Below are positions 12,501-26,900 of a stretch of DNA of 64,000 bases, piece after piece. This DNA is from Actinernus sp. WN-2022 (lineage: Eukaryota; Cnidaria; Anthozoa; Actiniaria; Actinernidae), in the NCBI GenBank assembly GCA_030867875.1, contig JAOWCC010001501.1, positions 31,020,792 through 31,084,791 of the forward strand, written 5' to 3'. The notes beneath the pieces are model-generated. The model was not told the DNA's origin and did not search any database. It worked only from the letters and a program-made list of their open reading frames with translations. The position numbers and the translations under genes were made by a program. Position 1 is the stretch's first letter. Each line of letters opens with the position of its first letter.

Positions 12501-15500
12501 TTAATTTATTATCTTCCAAGTGGCAAATATCGTGATGTAATATATGTAAGCTTAATGTCAATTATTGCCCTCTTAAGAATATCTAGTGGAATTATTATTC
12601 TTATTTCATTTCTATTTCTATTTCTATATTTTCCGTGTTTCTATAGAGTTTTTTGCAACTACTGCTCAGTTTCTCGTTTTCTGATTGGTTCAGTGACCAT
12701 TGAAAATAAGAGGACAGATTGCGTCACGCGTCACGCATTACGTCATAGCGCGCTGGAATCACTTTTCTCTCAATTTCCCTCGTTTTCAAGGCGTTTCCGC
12801 TTGACTGTTTATCGTTTGTTGTTGTAAATAATAAAATGTACGTTAATTTACCGTGATATCTCCTCTTATTTGCCACGTTTCTCGTCATCACATGGTCAAC
12901 ATTTGTTGTGGATTGACTCAGGTTAGCGCCTCGTAAAAGCCACAACAATTACCCTATATCATTATGACGTCACGGCTTGTTTATGAGGGGGACAGAATGG
13001 ACTTGAACAATAGAATTTTGAACTAAATCTGCTCTGCTGAGGAAAATTTAACTTCGAATTGTCTGGTTTCCAGATATCAGCTGTATCAATGTTTATCCCA
13101 CAATATTTACCGTATTTGGTGGCTGTTACCGCTATTCTACGTTCTACAAAATGGATTTGATAGCGATTTCCTTTGTGTTGTTGCTGTTTTGTCCCCCTCC
13201 CGCGACCGTGATCCTTAGCGTTTAAACAATAGATTGTTTTGATTTGACGTCATAATGATATAGGTCAATTGTGACCATGCGATGACGCAAAACGTGGTAA
13301 ATATAAAGAGGACATACCACGGTAAACTATCGTAAATTAGTTAGATAGAAACACGAGTGGGAGTTTGGGAGAACGAGAAATGGCAATAGGAACACAATCC
13401 CTAGGGGCGAGTGTTTGCACTGCTATTTCGAGTTCTTCTAATCTTCCACAAGTGTTTCTATAACTCTATGGGAGCAAGGAAAATGGTTTCTATTTTCTTT
13501 ATAAAATAAACGAGGAAAAACGCTCGTTTTATTTGATCATCAAAACGTAAATTCTCCCAAGTAGCTCAAAGCCATAGAAACATGGCTTTCAGCCAATCAG
13601 AGCGCGCGTACTATCGAATCTATTGTATAATTCAAAAGGCAGTTGATGAGTAAATAAATAAACTTGAACGCTGACTGTGATTGTTACAGAACGCCATCTA
13701 TGAGTTGATTAACACAGAACAGACGTATATGGATAACTTGAGTCTCACTCTGGAGGTAATAAAACAGTAAAGTTGCTTTATCATTATTTTAATAGAGGTA
13801 TTTCTCTCCTCTGCTGGTAGAAACCAACTAGTGTTCTAACACGAATCCTGCAATTCGATTGGCTACGCTATACTCACTATCTATTGTGTGATAGATCTGA
13901 GTGAGTTGCGAAAAGCCTGGGGCCAACGCAATAATTTTACAAGTCAGGCAGTTGTTTTCTGGCGTTTAAAGTGCCACTGCGATCAAATTTTGATATATCA
14001 AAGTTTCTGCATATTCATAAAGTAAAGTTGCTATGTTATTACCAGTTCAAGCCGTTTTAATTTTCGATACGGCGACGGGAAGTCTTTCCAAGTATTGAAT
14101 CTAAACGTCTGCCATTACGGGAGGCCGTTTCCTTTGTTCAGCTTTATAAAAAGGGTTATTCAGCGGAAGTGATGTCCAACGCGCAACGCTCGCCTGCACA
14201 ACACAACGCCTTGGAGGCATATTTCTACTAAAAACGTCTTCACGTGCACAAGAAGAAAGTTATATTATCTTTGCGAGCTTGACTACTTTTTTATGTCCTC
14301 TATTTCGCGCGCCGTGGTTGTCGTGTTGCGCGTATGACGTCACTTCCGCTGAATAATGAGAACGGCCTCCAATAATGTAGGACAGGATTTTACCGGTAAA
14401 CTCTCCTAAACGTTTGTGGTTCAGCTTGCCGGCTCATTTGGGAAATGTTTTTGTAATTTGGATATTTCTAACACTGATTGACCTATTGACACTAAAAAGT
14501 GGAAAATCGAAATGGTATTTTGTTATCGTAGTGGCCCTGTAAACAATGGTCAGACTCGGAAAATGCACGTGTAAAAGTTTTACTGGCTTCAAAAATAAAG
14601 CAATGGCATAAAATGCGTCAAAATACAAAAACGTCTTCTTGGTTCAGTTTAAGATTGATCAACTGGTTGGTTTCTACTAAACATTTTAGTCTACTCGCTC
14701 TCAGTTTCTATGGCTGATAGTTGTTAAATAGCATACGTATTGTATACAGGTTGTAGCTTATTCAGTGGTTCTCGCTTTTCTTTTTTCTTATCCCGGTAAG
14801 TTCGCAATTTAGTTGTTACATTTTAGCACAGTGTTGTATTAGTTAATTTGTGCCGAAAACATATCCCTCTATCATGTTTTTGATCTAAAAAAGACATCCC
14901 CATGCAGTACTTTTCCCGCTGATCGTTCAGTTCGACATTTCAGGTTTTACTCCTCATTTTTAATTAGGTATTCTACAACCCTCTGGCCGAGTCAGGCATG
15001 CTTACGTCCGAAGAGCTCTCCACTGTGTTTGTCAACTGGAAGGAACTGATCCACTGCAATATGAAACTGCTTAAGTAAGCTGTCTTCTTATCCGTTCGCT
15101 CTGTCGCTCAAAACATCTCCTGCAACTCGCTTCCCACAGCCGTAGCATACATTAAAGGGGCACGGTCATGAGCTGCGCATGTGCGAGGTTTTGGACAATT
15201 TATGCAAAAATGCTTGGAATTTAGTTCGCCGATGCACGTCGCAGAACAACAACACTTGCTCGAAGATTTTCAAGAATCCGACTTAACACTAGAGTGCACT
15301 AACATGTGAGATTGCTGTGATATCGACGGATTGTTTACTTCTCGTTCCTCCCGATAGAAAGCATACTCGACTTGAAAACGTCCGTCGGACGATTTCAAGT
15401 TTGGATGGCTTAGTAACCACGCCTGTTATTCATGACCGTGCCCCTTTAAAATGTTAAAATGTTAAATATTTTGTTTATCCTCGTCCGGATGAATAAGGCT

Positions 15501-18500
15501 GATTAGGCCTCCAGCAAGATAATTATGCTAATGTGTGCAAGACTCATTCCACACACTCCTTACTACATTCATATGTAATCTGCATCCAACGCTCAACTCA
15601 CCTGTTGATTTTTATGGAGGGAGGAAAACCAGAAAACCCTTAGAAACACCCTCGGAGCATGGATGAGAATCAACAAACTCAACTCACATATGACGTCACG
15701 CCCGGGAATCGAACTCGGGCCACAGTGGTGAGAGGGAAGCGCTTATACGCGTTGCGCCACACAGCTCCCTTAATTGATTATACCAGTGTTATTCATTGGC
15801 TCCTTATTTGTCTTATTACCTCTCGTTACGTTTGGTGTGATACGTTGCTCGTAATTTAGTTTATCATATACTCAACAAAATATCTGGATTCTGATTGGTC
15901 AATAACGAGTGCATAGAAAGGTTATAGAGTGCACAGTCGCACGCTCTCAGCAAATGTCGGCTCAGTATATCGCATGAACGCGAGTGCTATACTTGATTTA
16001 TGGGCAGAGAGTGATATTTTGGAAGTTCTGAAATGCACTCGCCTAAAGGCTCGTGCAACCAAATAAGAACTTTCAAAATATCACTCAGTGCCTATAAATC
16101 CTGTATAGCACTCTCGTTCATGCGATTTCCTCAACGTAACACTATGTAACGTAACGTAACACTACGTTATGTAACGTAACACTACGTAATGTAACGTAAC
16201 ACTACGTAACACTACGTAATGTAACGTAACACTACGTAACGTAACACTACGTAACGTAACACTACGTCACTTTATTTACCGCTGGTACGGAGAGAGTTGA
16301 CTCAGTTACAGTAGCTTTTACCCAAACTCCTTCCTTCAGCGTCATAACTCGGTGTTCAAAATGTATATTTAAAGAAGTTGTGTTTGTGTATTTACTAATA
16401 AAGTCAACTTTTTGTCGAGGTGCATTGTGGTATAGAGCCATTTGGCGAGGAACCAATGTGAATCGAACTGATGCAATCTATAGTGCAGTTTCTAACCAAT
16501 TCCTTTACAGGGCGTTCTTGGTTCGTAAGAAGATGAGGAACAACGGTGTGATCGTAATGATTGGAGACTTGATGTGTGAACAGGTAACTGATGCGACAAT
16601 GCGTAACCATCTAAATACAGTGTTAAATGTATACTGTAGCTAGTATAGTGTTTAGGTGTCTGGTAATGTGTCGTATAGACTTGTTGCATAAATTGATTCT
16701 GGATTCCCCCTACCACATGCAACCGGAAGTATGAATATCTAACTTTCAATGCATAATATGGGTTACTACTTCCGGTTCCATGAAAGCGAGGCTAGAGATG
16801 TAAATTATGCAAAGGGTCATTTGGTAATGTGAAAGTTAGTAATAGCAGATTGTTTTACTTGTTTCTGTTGTAGCTGCCACATCTGACACCATATGTCAGG
16901 TTCTGCAGTCGACAGTTAAAGGCTTGCCAACTGATTCAACAGAAGATTGAGAGCAGTGCGGAGTTCAAGCAATTCGAGAAGGCAAGTTAATGTGAATGTG
17001 TTTGACATTTTAGGGTATGTTTGCTCCCTACCAATCCCCTCCCCCACCCCCCCCCCCCCCCTCCCCCCCCCCCCTCCCTGGGACAGAATTGAATAACGTG
17101 ACGCACTGAGACTGGGGGCGACAGCAGCGTATACGAATATGGCGGACATTTTACAGTTTTACGAGTAACCTTCATGTTTTCTGCGAAGAATAAGAGTTTC
17201 ACGGCAAGGATAAGCTTCACATGCTCAGACAATTTCCTTCAGAAACTAAGGGAAATAATGTTTTGAACAGTGTAGTTTAAGTTTTGAACACTGGGATAAC
17301 ATTTACTACAAACACGAGACATTGACTGGCACTAGATAGAGCAGATTTTGTATGAGTGGGACAAACTACAGCACTGACTACAGCACGATTACCGTACGGC
17401 ATGCCGTGACATTGAAATGGTTTCCCATTGTTTTTGTCCTGCTGATCCAATTAAATTACAGAAATACGTAAACACGGTTACGGCAACGTTACGGATATGC
17501 CGTAGTTTGTCCCACTCATACGAAATCCCCCGCCCCCCCCCCAAAAAAAAATCTTAACTCTACTGTTGGCCAAAGTTCATGCTTGTAGCAGAAATACCAC
17601 AATTCTTTAAAGTGCAAGTATTATGTCAAAAAATATAAATATATATTGCATTATTGTGTTGGTTTCTGACAAAAAGGTATTAATCTTGCAGATTTTGTAA
17701 CATTTCTGGCATTTAATCCCTCATTTTGGTTACTTTTCATGGATCCTGTGACGTCATAAGATGAATCAACTCCCTCCCAAGAGAAAACTACTACAATAAA
17801 ATCCCGTAGGTTTCCATTGTGACATCACAAGATGAATCAATCCCGCAATTCGGGTAGCGTTTATTCTAGTTTAATTGCTGCTCCTGCCTCTCGAAGAAAA
17901 CTAAGTTAGACAACTGAAGTATATTAGAAATAGAATTTGGGGCAAAAAGAGTTAATGTTGTTTTATGGCGGTACTTGCACTTTAACCATTCTACCTGACT
18001 AAATAGGTTGTCAGTGTAGTAACATTTACTTTCAATTGCCTGTTTAGAAATGTTGTGCAGATCGTCGAGCCAGCGGTCTTCCCCTCACTAGCTACCTGTT
18101 GAAGCCGCTACAGAGAATCTGCAAGTATCCACTGCTGATCAGAGAGGTGGGGGATCGTTTTTGGTCGCTTATCAATATGCTCTTTTGTGTGAATAAGATT
18201 CCAATGCTCTTGGACATGGACAATAAAATCAACCATTGGTGTGGAAATGATCTAGCTGTCGAAAATGCGGGGAGAATTGTTCTCAAAACTACTTTTCGCA
18301 AACGTTGCACCACTGTAATAATGCCGACTGTTGAAGAACGTTAAATCCACGATTCGTTTGACTTGATTTCTTGATTGGCTTTGTTTTCAGATACTGAAGT
18401 ACTCGCCAGAGAATCACCCTGACCGAGTGAACCTGGAGATGGCCCTGGAGAAAGCTGACGAGCTGTGCAGTCAGGTGAGGTCAGATGCACACCGCGGTAA

Positions 18501-21500
18501 AACGTTAGTAAACTCACAGTGAATTACAAATTAAGAAAACTTAAACCTGTTGAAGTATTAGGCTCCGAAATGACTGATACAGTTCGTTAACTGTAACGTT
18601 GATGTGGATGCCATTTCCGTAATCCAAATGGTCACGTGATGTGCGCCTTGCAAAACTATAACTAACCTTGTATCGGCATTCTTCATTACCCATTCCACAC
18701 AGTGACAGTTTACGGATTTCTTCTCCAGTTTTAATAACCAAGGAACTGTTGTTGTTAGTGTAATATGCTATTTTATTCCTTAGGTTTGTTGCTGATCTAT
18801 CGTGTTACATCATGTCATTTTCAGGTTAATGAAGGCGTTCGTTACCAGGAAAACTCTGATCGTCTTGAATGGCTGCAGACACATGTCAAACATGACGGTC
18901 TCGGCGAGGTGGGTGACATCTAAAGATGTTCTGTCATCGAGATTTCATTCTTTGCTTCTCTGTTCACTGTTCCAACTAAACTATTTTTCTTCTTTCACTT
19001 AGCATCTCATTTTTAATTCGACTACGAACTGTCTAGGGCCAAGGAAACTTCTTTATTCGGGAACTCTTTTGAAGGTACGTTGCTTCGCTTGTTCTTCACG
19101 CTGTCATCATGATGTTTTAGTTCGTGAAAAACCTGTCTACCATGCCAGAATATCGGTTTGCTTTACCCACAGGCTTACCATCCTATACTCCAGGTTTGCA
19201 CCTCAACATTGGTTTTGGGTTCTCTGTGGCTACGAATTGAAAGATCACTGAGAAACTTTGATATGGAGTTAGATTTTCACTCCTGGAATGAACCTTTAGC
19301 GATACTGTGCTCTAAATAAAATAAATAAAGATTAGTAGTTATTTGAGTGTTGTGTGGTGTTTTTTTACGGGAAAAGTGTTCTATTTAGCGAGTTTGGCGA
19401 AAGATAATTTCGGGTAGAGATCAGAGAGAGAGAAAAAAAATAAAAGCAGGCAACTCGACGGCAAAAAATCGCTCGACCAAGACCTGGTTGCTGCCGAAAA
19501 TTTCACCTTTTCCTCAAATCGCTCACTCAAGAGCTCTCAGTATGTAACAGAACGATAATGTGACAAAAGTTGGGATGTTGTGACAAAAGTTGGGATCGTT
19601 TCCTTCAAGAATTTCCCAGACAATCGACTTCGGAGTACCTAAATTTGCTTTCTCCCTATGATCTGTTCAAAACGCTTACTAAATGGATTCTAAATATGCG
19701 TTTGGCATCGAATTTCCATTCCTCGCCCCTCCCCGAAGTGGACAAATACAATTCAGAAAGTCCAGAAAGGACTCTTTGTTTACGCCAACCAAGATGGCGG
19801 CCACGTTCGTCTACCATGTTGGTTGATCTAACAACATAAGCTAGTGAAGAATCGTTTGTTTACATCAACCAAGTTGGCGGCCATGTTGGTTGATATAACA
19901 ACAGAAGCGAACGAACAATCTTTTGTTTACGTCAACCAAGATGGCGGCCATGTTGATTGATCTAACAAGAGAACTAACGAGGTATATTTTGTTTACGTCA
20001 ACCAAACTTGGCGGCCATGTTGATTGATCTAACAAGAGAAGCTAACAAGGAGTCACTTGTTCACGCCAACCAAGATCCAAGATGGCGGCCATGTTGGTTG
20101 ATCTAACAAGAGAAGCTAACGAGGAATCTTTTGTTTACATCAACCAAGTTGGCGGCCATGTTGGTTGATATAACAACAGAAGCGAACGAACAATCTTTTG
20201 TTTACGTCAACCAAGATGGCGGCCATGTTGATTGATCTAACAAGAGAACTAACGAGGTATATTTTGTTTACGTCAACCAAACTTGGCGGCCATGTTGATT
20301 GATCTAACAAGAGAAGCTAACAAGGAGTCACTTGTTCACGCCAACCAAGATGGCGGCCATGTTGGTTCATCTAACAAGAGAACCTAACGAGGAATTTTTT
20401 TTTTATATACGTCAACCAAGATGGCGGCTATGTTGGTTGATCTAACAAGAGAACCTAACTAGGATTTTTTTTTTACTTCAACCAAGATGGCGGCGATGAC
20501 GTCACATAGAAACGACGGATTGTTGTGGTGACGTAATTTTCGTATGTTTGTTTCAGGTTAAGAGCGGCAAAGAACTGAAAGCCTTCTTGTTCAATGACTT
20601 CCTTCTACTAACTCGACCCCATAGCTCCATCGCAGGTAGCTTGTCAAAGAAGATTCGGTTCGAGTCAAACGAAGCAGGCGTACAGTACACTATCTACCGT
20701 AAGGTGAGATGATGTTGTTGTTTAGGGATGTTTCCACTTGATGTCATTTGTCATTTCTCTAACGTTTTATATATATATATATATTCTTGCAGCCAATTTT
20801 CCTGAACGAAGTTGTTGTGAAGCGACCTTCAGATTTGAACAGTAAGTGTCAAACTTCTGACCAGATCAGTCAATACTGTCCCTATTCTGATTGGTTAATA
20901 TCTATTCTTATTTTTTCCCTGGTGGCGCGCCGTGGTTTTCTTTCTCATCCTTGGGGGGGGGGGGGGGGGGGGGACTGCAGAAAATGGCCAGTGACAAATG
21001 TATCGTGAGTAACTAGCCCTACTCTGATCGAAGACTATCTGTCCTAGCTTCTTTCTTCTCGCATTAAGGGGTCACTCAGTCTTATTTTTCGCATCAAATG
21101 TTTGCGTTCTATAAATGCGTGGCTCACTTGACCTAGTATTTTGTTGCCTTGTTCTTCAGGTGAGGATCCGGTGTTCTCTGTATCGCATATTGAGCGAGTT
21201 TATACCTTCAAAGCCGAGTCGAAAGGAGAAAGGTAAATGACCACTTGCACCAAAAACTGTCTTCTCTTCTTGGACTTGAAAAGAAAAGCAGGAGCTACGT
21301 CCACTGTCCCATTTGAAAGTAGAAAGGGACCTCGACAGACTAAAGCCCAGTAATAATAGTAATAGGAATAATAATAAGAGAGAGAGAGTGAATGAATCAC
21401 CTTATTTAAAATGCTTGTAAGCCCAAATTTTGAAACATTGAAATCGATTCTCCATCAAGTAAATAGTTGAACTGTAAAATATTTCTTGATTTGTGTTGCA

Positions 21501-23924
21501 TCTTTGAGTTATATAGAGATTTCTATTTCCAATATGGTAATTATGTGATGACGTTTTAGACGTAATGGCAACAACAGTGAGAATGTTGTTCAGTTGTCCT
21601 TGTTACAAGTCAATGTACCAATAATGAGTTGTTGGGTGTTTCTTTGGCAGAAATCGATGGATTAATAACCTGGAGAAAGCCGCTGATTACTTCATCGAGA
21701 CCGAGAGGTTCATGAGACAAAAGGCACATCGCAGTAAGTATTAGAATCTACTCATGGGTATTTATTCTCGACTTTAAACATCTTGAATCAAATGTAACAA
21801 TTATAATAATAATAATAGGCCATATTTATATAGCGCCATATCACCACAGTCTCATGGCGCTTTACATTTTACTGAAATACATTTTACACTGTTAATCGTT
21901 TTGAATCATCAGTTAAAAAAAAACGTTGATCCGATTGAACAATGAATAATGAACAAAACACATTGAACAATAATTTTCCGACCTTAAAGTGCATATAAGC
22001 CCTAGCCAGTTATCTTTGATATCGATTGTACATGAAGTGAATAGTCCAACGGTAGAATATTTCTTGATTTGGGTGTTGCGTCTATGAGATATAAAGGTTT
22101 ATATTTCCAATATGCTAATGATGTGATGTCATCACCGACATTTGCTGAATTTCTTTGTGCTTGTAAATTAAGCTATTTTCTAATTTAGAATTTTTTTTTT
22201 GTAAAATCACTTTGATAATTTGTCTCCACCAGCATGCTTTTGTATAATAAGTGATGTCGGTGATGACATCACGTCATTAGCATATTGGAAATATAAACCT
22301 TTATATCTCGTAGACGCAACACCCAAATCAAGAAATATTCTACCGTTGGACTATCCACTTCATGTACAATCGATATCAAAGATAACTGGCTAGGGCTTAT
22401 ATACACTTTAAACAGGAAGGCTATAGACCCATTCGAAAAATAGCGTCCAATTTAATTAACTATTGTTTAGTACTGACTAGACTCGCTTACACGTTCAAAA
22501 GCTTTTGTTTGTACTGACTAGCCTCGTGTTCACGTTACCAGAACAATAGCTTTTTAAATTGGACGCCATTTTTCGAATGGGTCTCACTGACACCTTTAGT
22601 TGTCACTCAGCCTTTGTGGACTGAACATCTCTGTGATGCTCCGCTTGACTGCTCCCTACTGATTGCTTATTGCGCGAAATTCAAATCAAACACGAGAATG
22701 TTAAACTTCATAGTAAGGACTACAGAGTTCGTAAACAGTCATAAAATACCGCCTAAAGTCTTTAATAAACAACTATCTTTCCTCTGTTCACTTTTTGATG
22801 ACTTGTTTGATTTTAAACCTTACAAATTTCACATTTTAGCAGGAGAGACTGATTCACTCGCCCACATTCTTCGCTGCTCTGAAATTTGAATTTCAAATTT
22901 CGAGTTCGCCATGCGCGAAAAGAGGAGGGGCTTGCCCTTTATACTGGAACTTCGTGTTTAAATGTGAGTTGGTAATATGATAAAACGGCACTCTTTGGTG
23001 GTGTCGTGATAAGCAGAATTAAGTCATTAGCGCCGTTTTATTTTATTGCACTTGCATTTATTTTACAAGTATATGCAGCAGGCTTACTATTTGGTTGTAT
23101 AGAGTGACTGCAATGACCGATTGCAATAAACCCTTGAATCATCATCTTATAGTCTATTAGATGCAAAGAAAGAGATGAAAATAAAATATTTAACGGCTCC
23201 TGTGCATTTTTTAATATTCTAGGAACTGCTTTACGGCTGTATAGACCTATCCCACGCAGCGGCCATCTTGGAATCAATCTATTGTTAATGCCTACCCAGC
23301 CTCTGTCTCAAATGTGTTCAACCGAGGCTGGATAAGCATTAAAGTGCCAATGAAATGAAAAAATGGATCCCGTTTTTATTTTATTTTATTAAATTCTAGG
23401 TTTCTCTTAGTCATTTTGTAGAAATAGAAATCACTTTGGAGAGCGCGAACACATTTTTTTTTCGTATCGAAGTCAGGCGGAATTGCCAAAATCTAGCGAC
23501 AATTTTTATGCCGTTAAAGATATGGTAATCACATGCGTGACGTCACAAGGTGTACTCATTTCTATTCGTCCCCATAAATACTACGAAATAAGTGCATTTT
23601 TGGCCAGTTTTTAATTTAAATATGTAATACTTTGGGAAACCTTGAAGATGGCCATATTTTTTGTAGAATCCTTGCAGTCGGCTTTGTGGATATAAATGCA
23701 CACACCTAGTGACGTCACGCATGTGATTAGCATATCTTTAACGGCGTAAAAATTGTCGCCAGATTTTGGCAATTCCGCCTGACTTCGATACGAAATAAAA
23801 TTATGTTCGTGCTCTCCAAATTGATTTTTAATTGCACAAAATGACTAAGGGAAGTCTATAATTTAATAAAATAAAATAAAAACGGGATCGATTTTTTTCA
23901 TTTCATAGGCACTTTAACAATATG

Positions 23925-23960
<36 letters not shown>

Positions 23961-26900
23961 TTATTCCAAGATGGCCGCCGCGTGGGTTAGGTCTATCGCG
24001 ATCACTCTTGTTCAATGTTTGGTGTTCGTTGTTCGCTGTTCAATGGTATCAACGTTTTTTTAAATATAGGTGCATAATATCAATATTGAGTATAATTCCA
24101 CTGTTACAACCATTTAGCTGTAAGCATTACTGTGAATGCTGCTCGACCTCTCCTCTTAGGTTTTTGTTATGCTGTAATTATAGAGCGGTTTTCGATTGAG
24201 TGTCGTAAATCCAAAACCAAAGTAATCACAGAACCAATCATGAGCAAGTAAAAACACAATGAGCCAATCACGAACTGAAGTAACTCACGATTGGTTTTAC
24301 TTGAACCAATCACGAGTAAAAGTAAACGCAATTATGGATGGCGTGATGATTGATGGCGTGATGATTGATGGCGTGATGGACCAAACACGTTTGGTTTTAG
24401 TTTAGCACTTGATTGGCTGATAATCACAAAACATTTTCCACAGCCAATAGGAAAACCGAGCAAACGCAAAATCAAAGCAATCACGGATTGCTTTCGACAC
24501 TCAATCGAAATCCGCTCTACTTATAGGTAGTTTTAGTTAGTCTAATACCTAAGCACTATCGGTTATCATCAGCTCGCTCAATCCGCACACCTGGCATCGG
24601 CAAATTGACAGTCACCATCATCGAGGGCATGGACTTGCTGGCAGCAGATCCTAACGGTAAGGAACTAGTGTATTCTGAATAGTAGTTCTTGAAACGTAAC
24701 AAACCCTCTTTCTATTAATTTGGATACATTTTGATTATCATGCTAACTAGATACAAGCCTCTAACTAAGCTGTCTCAACTCCAGCCTCGATGTGACCAAA
24801 GGCTTGGTTACCTTTCAAAATGGCGGTCAAGAACTACGAGTTGGACTATAGCCCTGGGTGCGATAACGCGAGACCAGTAATTACAAATAAGTGAATGTAG
24901 CCACGAAAACCAGAAGGCAGTCTTGGAGTTTGGTTTTTAGATTTCGAATGTTGACCCACAGGAAACTCGAAAGCCTTTCCATTTTCATTCTGTATCTATT
25001 ACATATTGAGTACAGTTACTGACACTAATGTTATGTAATAAACCATTTTTAACAACAACAACCAATTTTCTCGCTTTCTGATTCGTTCTTGGCCATGATC
25101 AATAAACGTACAGACAATGAAAATGACGTTACTCGCAGAGGCTTAGGTATTCAAATTGTGTAAACTTCTGATCCAAAAAGCAAGAAAATAAGTATTTCAC
25201 GAGCATATCATTGTAAGAAGTTAATCGGTAAGTCAAACTTCCTTTATATACTGCCATTTGTCAAAATTTGAGCTTTCTCTCGAGTGAATAAAATCAGTGA
25301 ATTTGTGGCCAACTTTGGCAGTTTGTTACTCGCTCAACCTCTTTCAGAACTCACAAGTGTTGACTAAAAAGTAAATAATTTAGGTCATTTTAGAGCCTCT
25401 GTTCAGGATATCTACATAACTTTTTTAGGTAGAAATAAACAGTGTAGAATTCGATTTTTTTTGTAGAGAAATGTTTACCTTTTTTGATTCGAAAGCAGTT
25501 TATTACGCACTCGTGTGAAGAGTTTTGTTGTTAAAAGATCGCATACATTTTATTGGTCATAGAAATGATGCCAAACATCTTACATTTTATGACGTCATTT
25601 CTATGATCAATAAGAGTATATATAGACAATGTAAAAATGTATGCGACTTGTTAAATGTATTTACAGGTATGAGCGACCCTTACTGTGATGTTAGTATGGG
25701 TAGTCAGGAGCACAGGACTAAAGTATGTCCACAGACTCTCAACCCCAAATGGAATTACACCATGTCATTCACAGTGAAGGACTTGGAACAAGACGTCCTC
25801 TGCATCACGGTGTTCGACAGGGACTTCTTCTCACCCAACGGTATACGAAAACCTTATACAATAGATAGTTACTAACGCGCTCACTGATTGGTCAGAAACC
25901 ATGTGTTTATGAGAGGAAAGACACATAGAAAGTATGAACAAACTAATCAGAGTGCGCGATACTTAGAACAAGACGTCCTCTGCATCACTGTGTTCGACAG
26001 GGACTTCTTCTCACCCAACGGAACACGAAAGCCTTTCTTTATGTAATTCTTGACGCTCATGATTTACCACTGTTTTCATTGCTACGCGATGACGCGAGAC
26101 CGAAGTTGTGACGTGTAGTTTGCATTGGACTGCCATCAATCATACAAAGTGGGAGGGGCTAAATAACTGTCAATCACACAAAGTGGGAGGGGCTAATTAA
26201 CTGTCAATCATACAAAGTGGGAGGGGCATGGCTGACATATTTCATACAATCCTAATTACTCTGTAGCAATGAAAGCTGTGACACTCAAATGTCACAGGAT
26301 TACTTATTTTTGCATGCGGTTTTATCTAACAGGGTTGATTTTCTCATGTGATCATTGCTAACCAGTGTTAATAAAAACAGCTTTATTGCATTGGGTCTAT
26401 AAGTGCATGGGGAAATTCTTGGCAGTCGCGACGCAATTTGGCTGTCGTCTGGAAAACTACCCAACGTGAAAACTCAAGGTTTCACGTAAGAAAGTAAATA
26501 TCTTTTTTCATTCGGCGTGAACGGAACTCTGTGCTTATCCTGATATTTTTGTTTAGAAAACCTTAGTAAGAAATTAGGGACCTTTAGCAACCACGACGGC
26601 AACGTCTAGGACGACGGCATAAAACAATAGCCTTAATTACAAAATACAATAACTGCACGTGAAAATGCACGCAGTTGCCTACATTTTCACCGTTCTCTGC
26701 AAAAACACAACGTGAAAACCCCAAATTGTACGTTTTAAAGACAACGCGAACGTAAGAAAGTAAATCAAATCATTTATCGTTCGGCGTGAACGGAACTCTA
26801 TAGTCATTATATTTTTCGAAAATCTGGTTGTGAAAAACAATTCAAGGCGAACAAGGGAAATAGTAAACACCAAATTTCGGAAGAAAATGTTTTCTACGTC

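Noticed and set aside
22614..22889. 91-codon ORF in intron 14 of the intersectin-like gene
   Set aside because: It starts with TTG rather than ATG, has no recognisable motif and lies next to MITE F. It may be a remnant of a mobile element, but I cannot support a call.
25962..26036. Alternative C2 exon
   Set aside because: No acceptor in the right place and the donor GT is lost, so it is called a partial duplicate.
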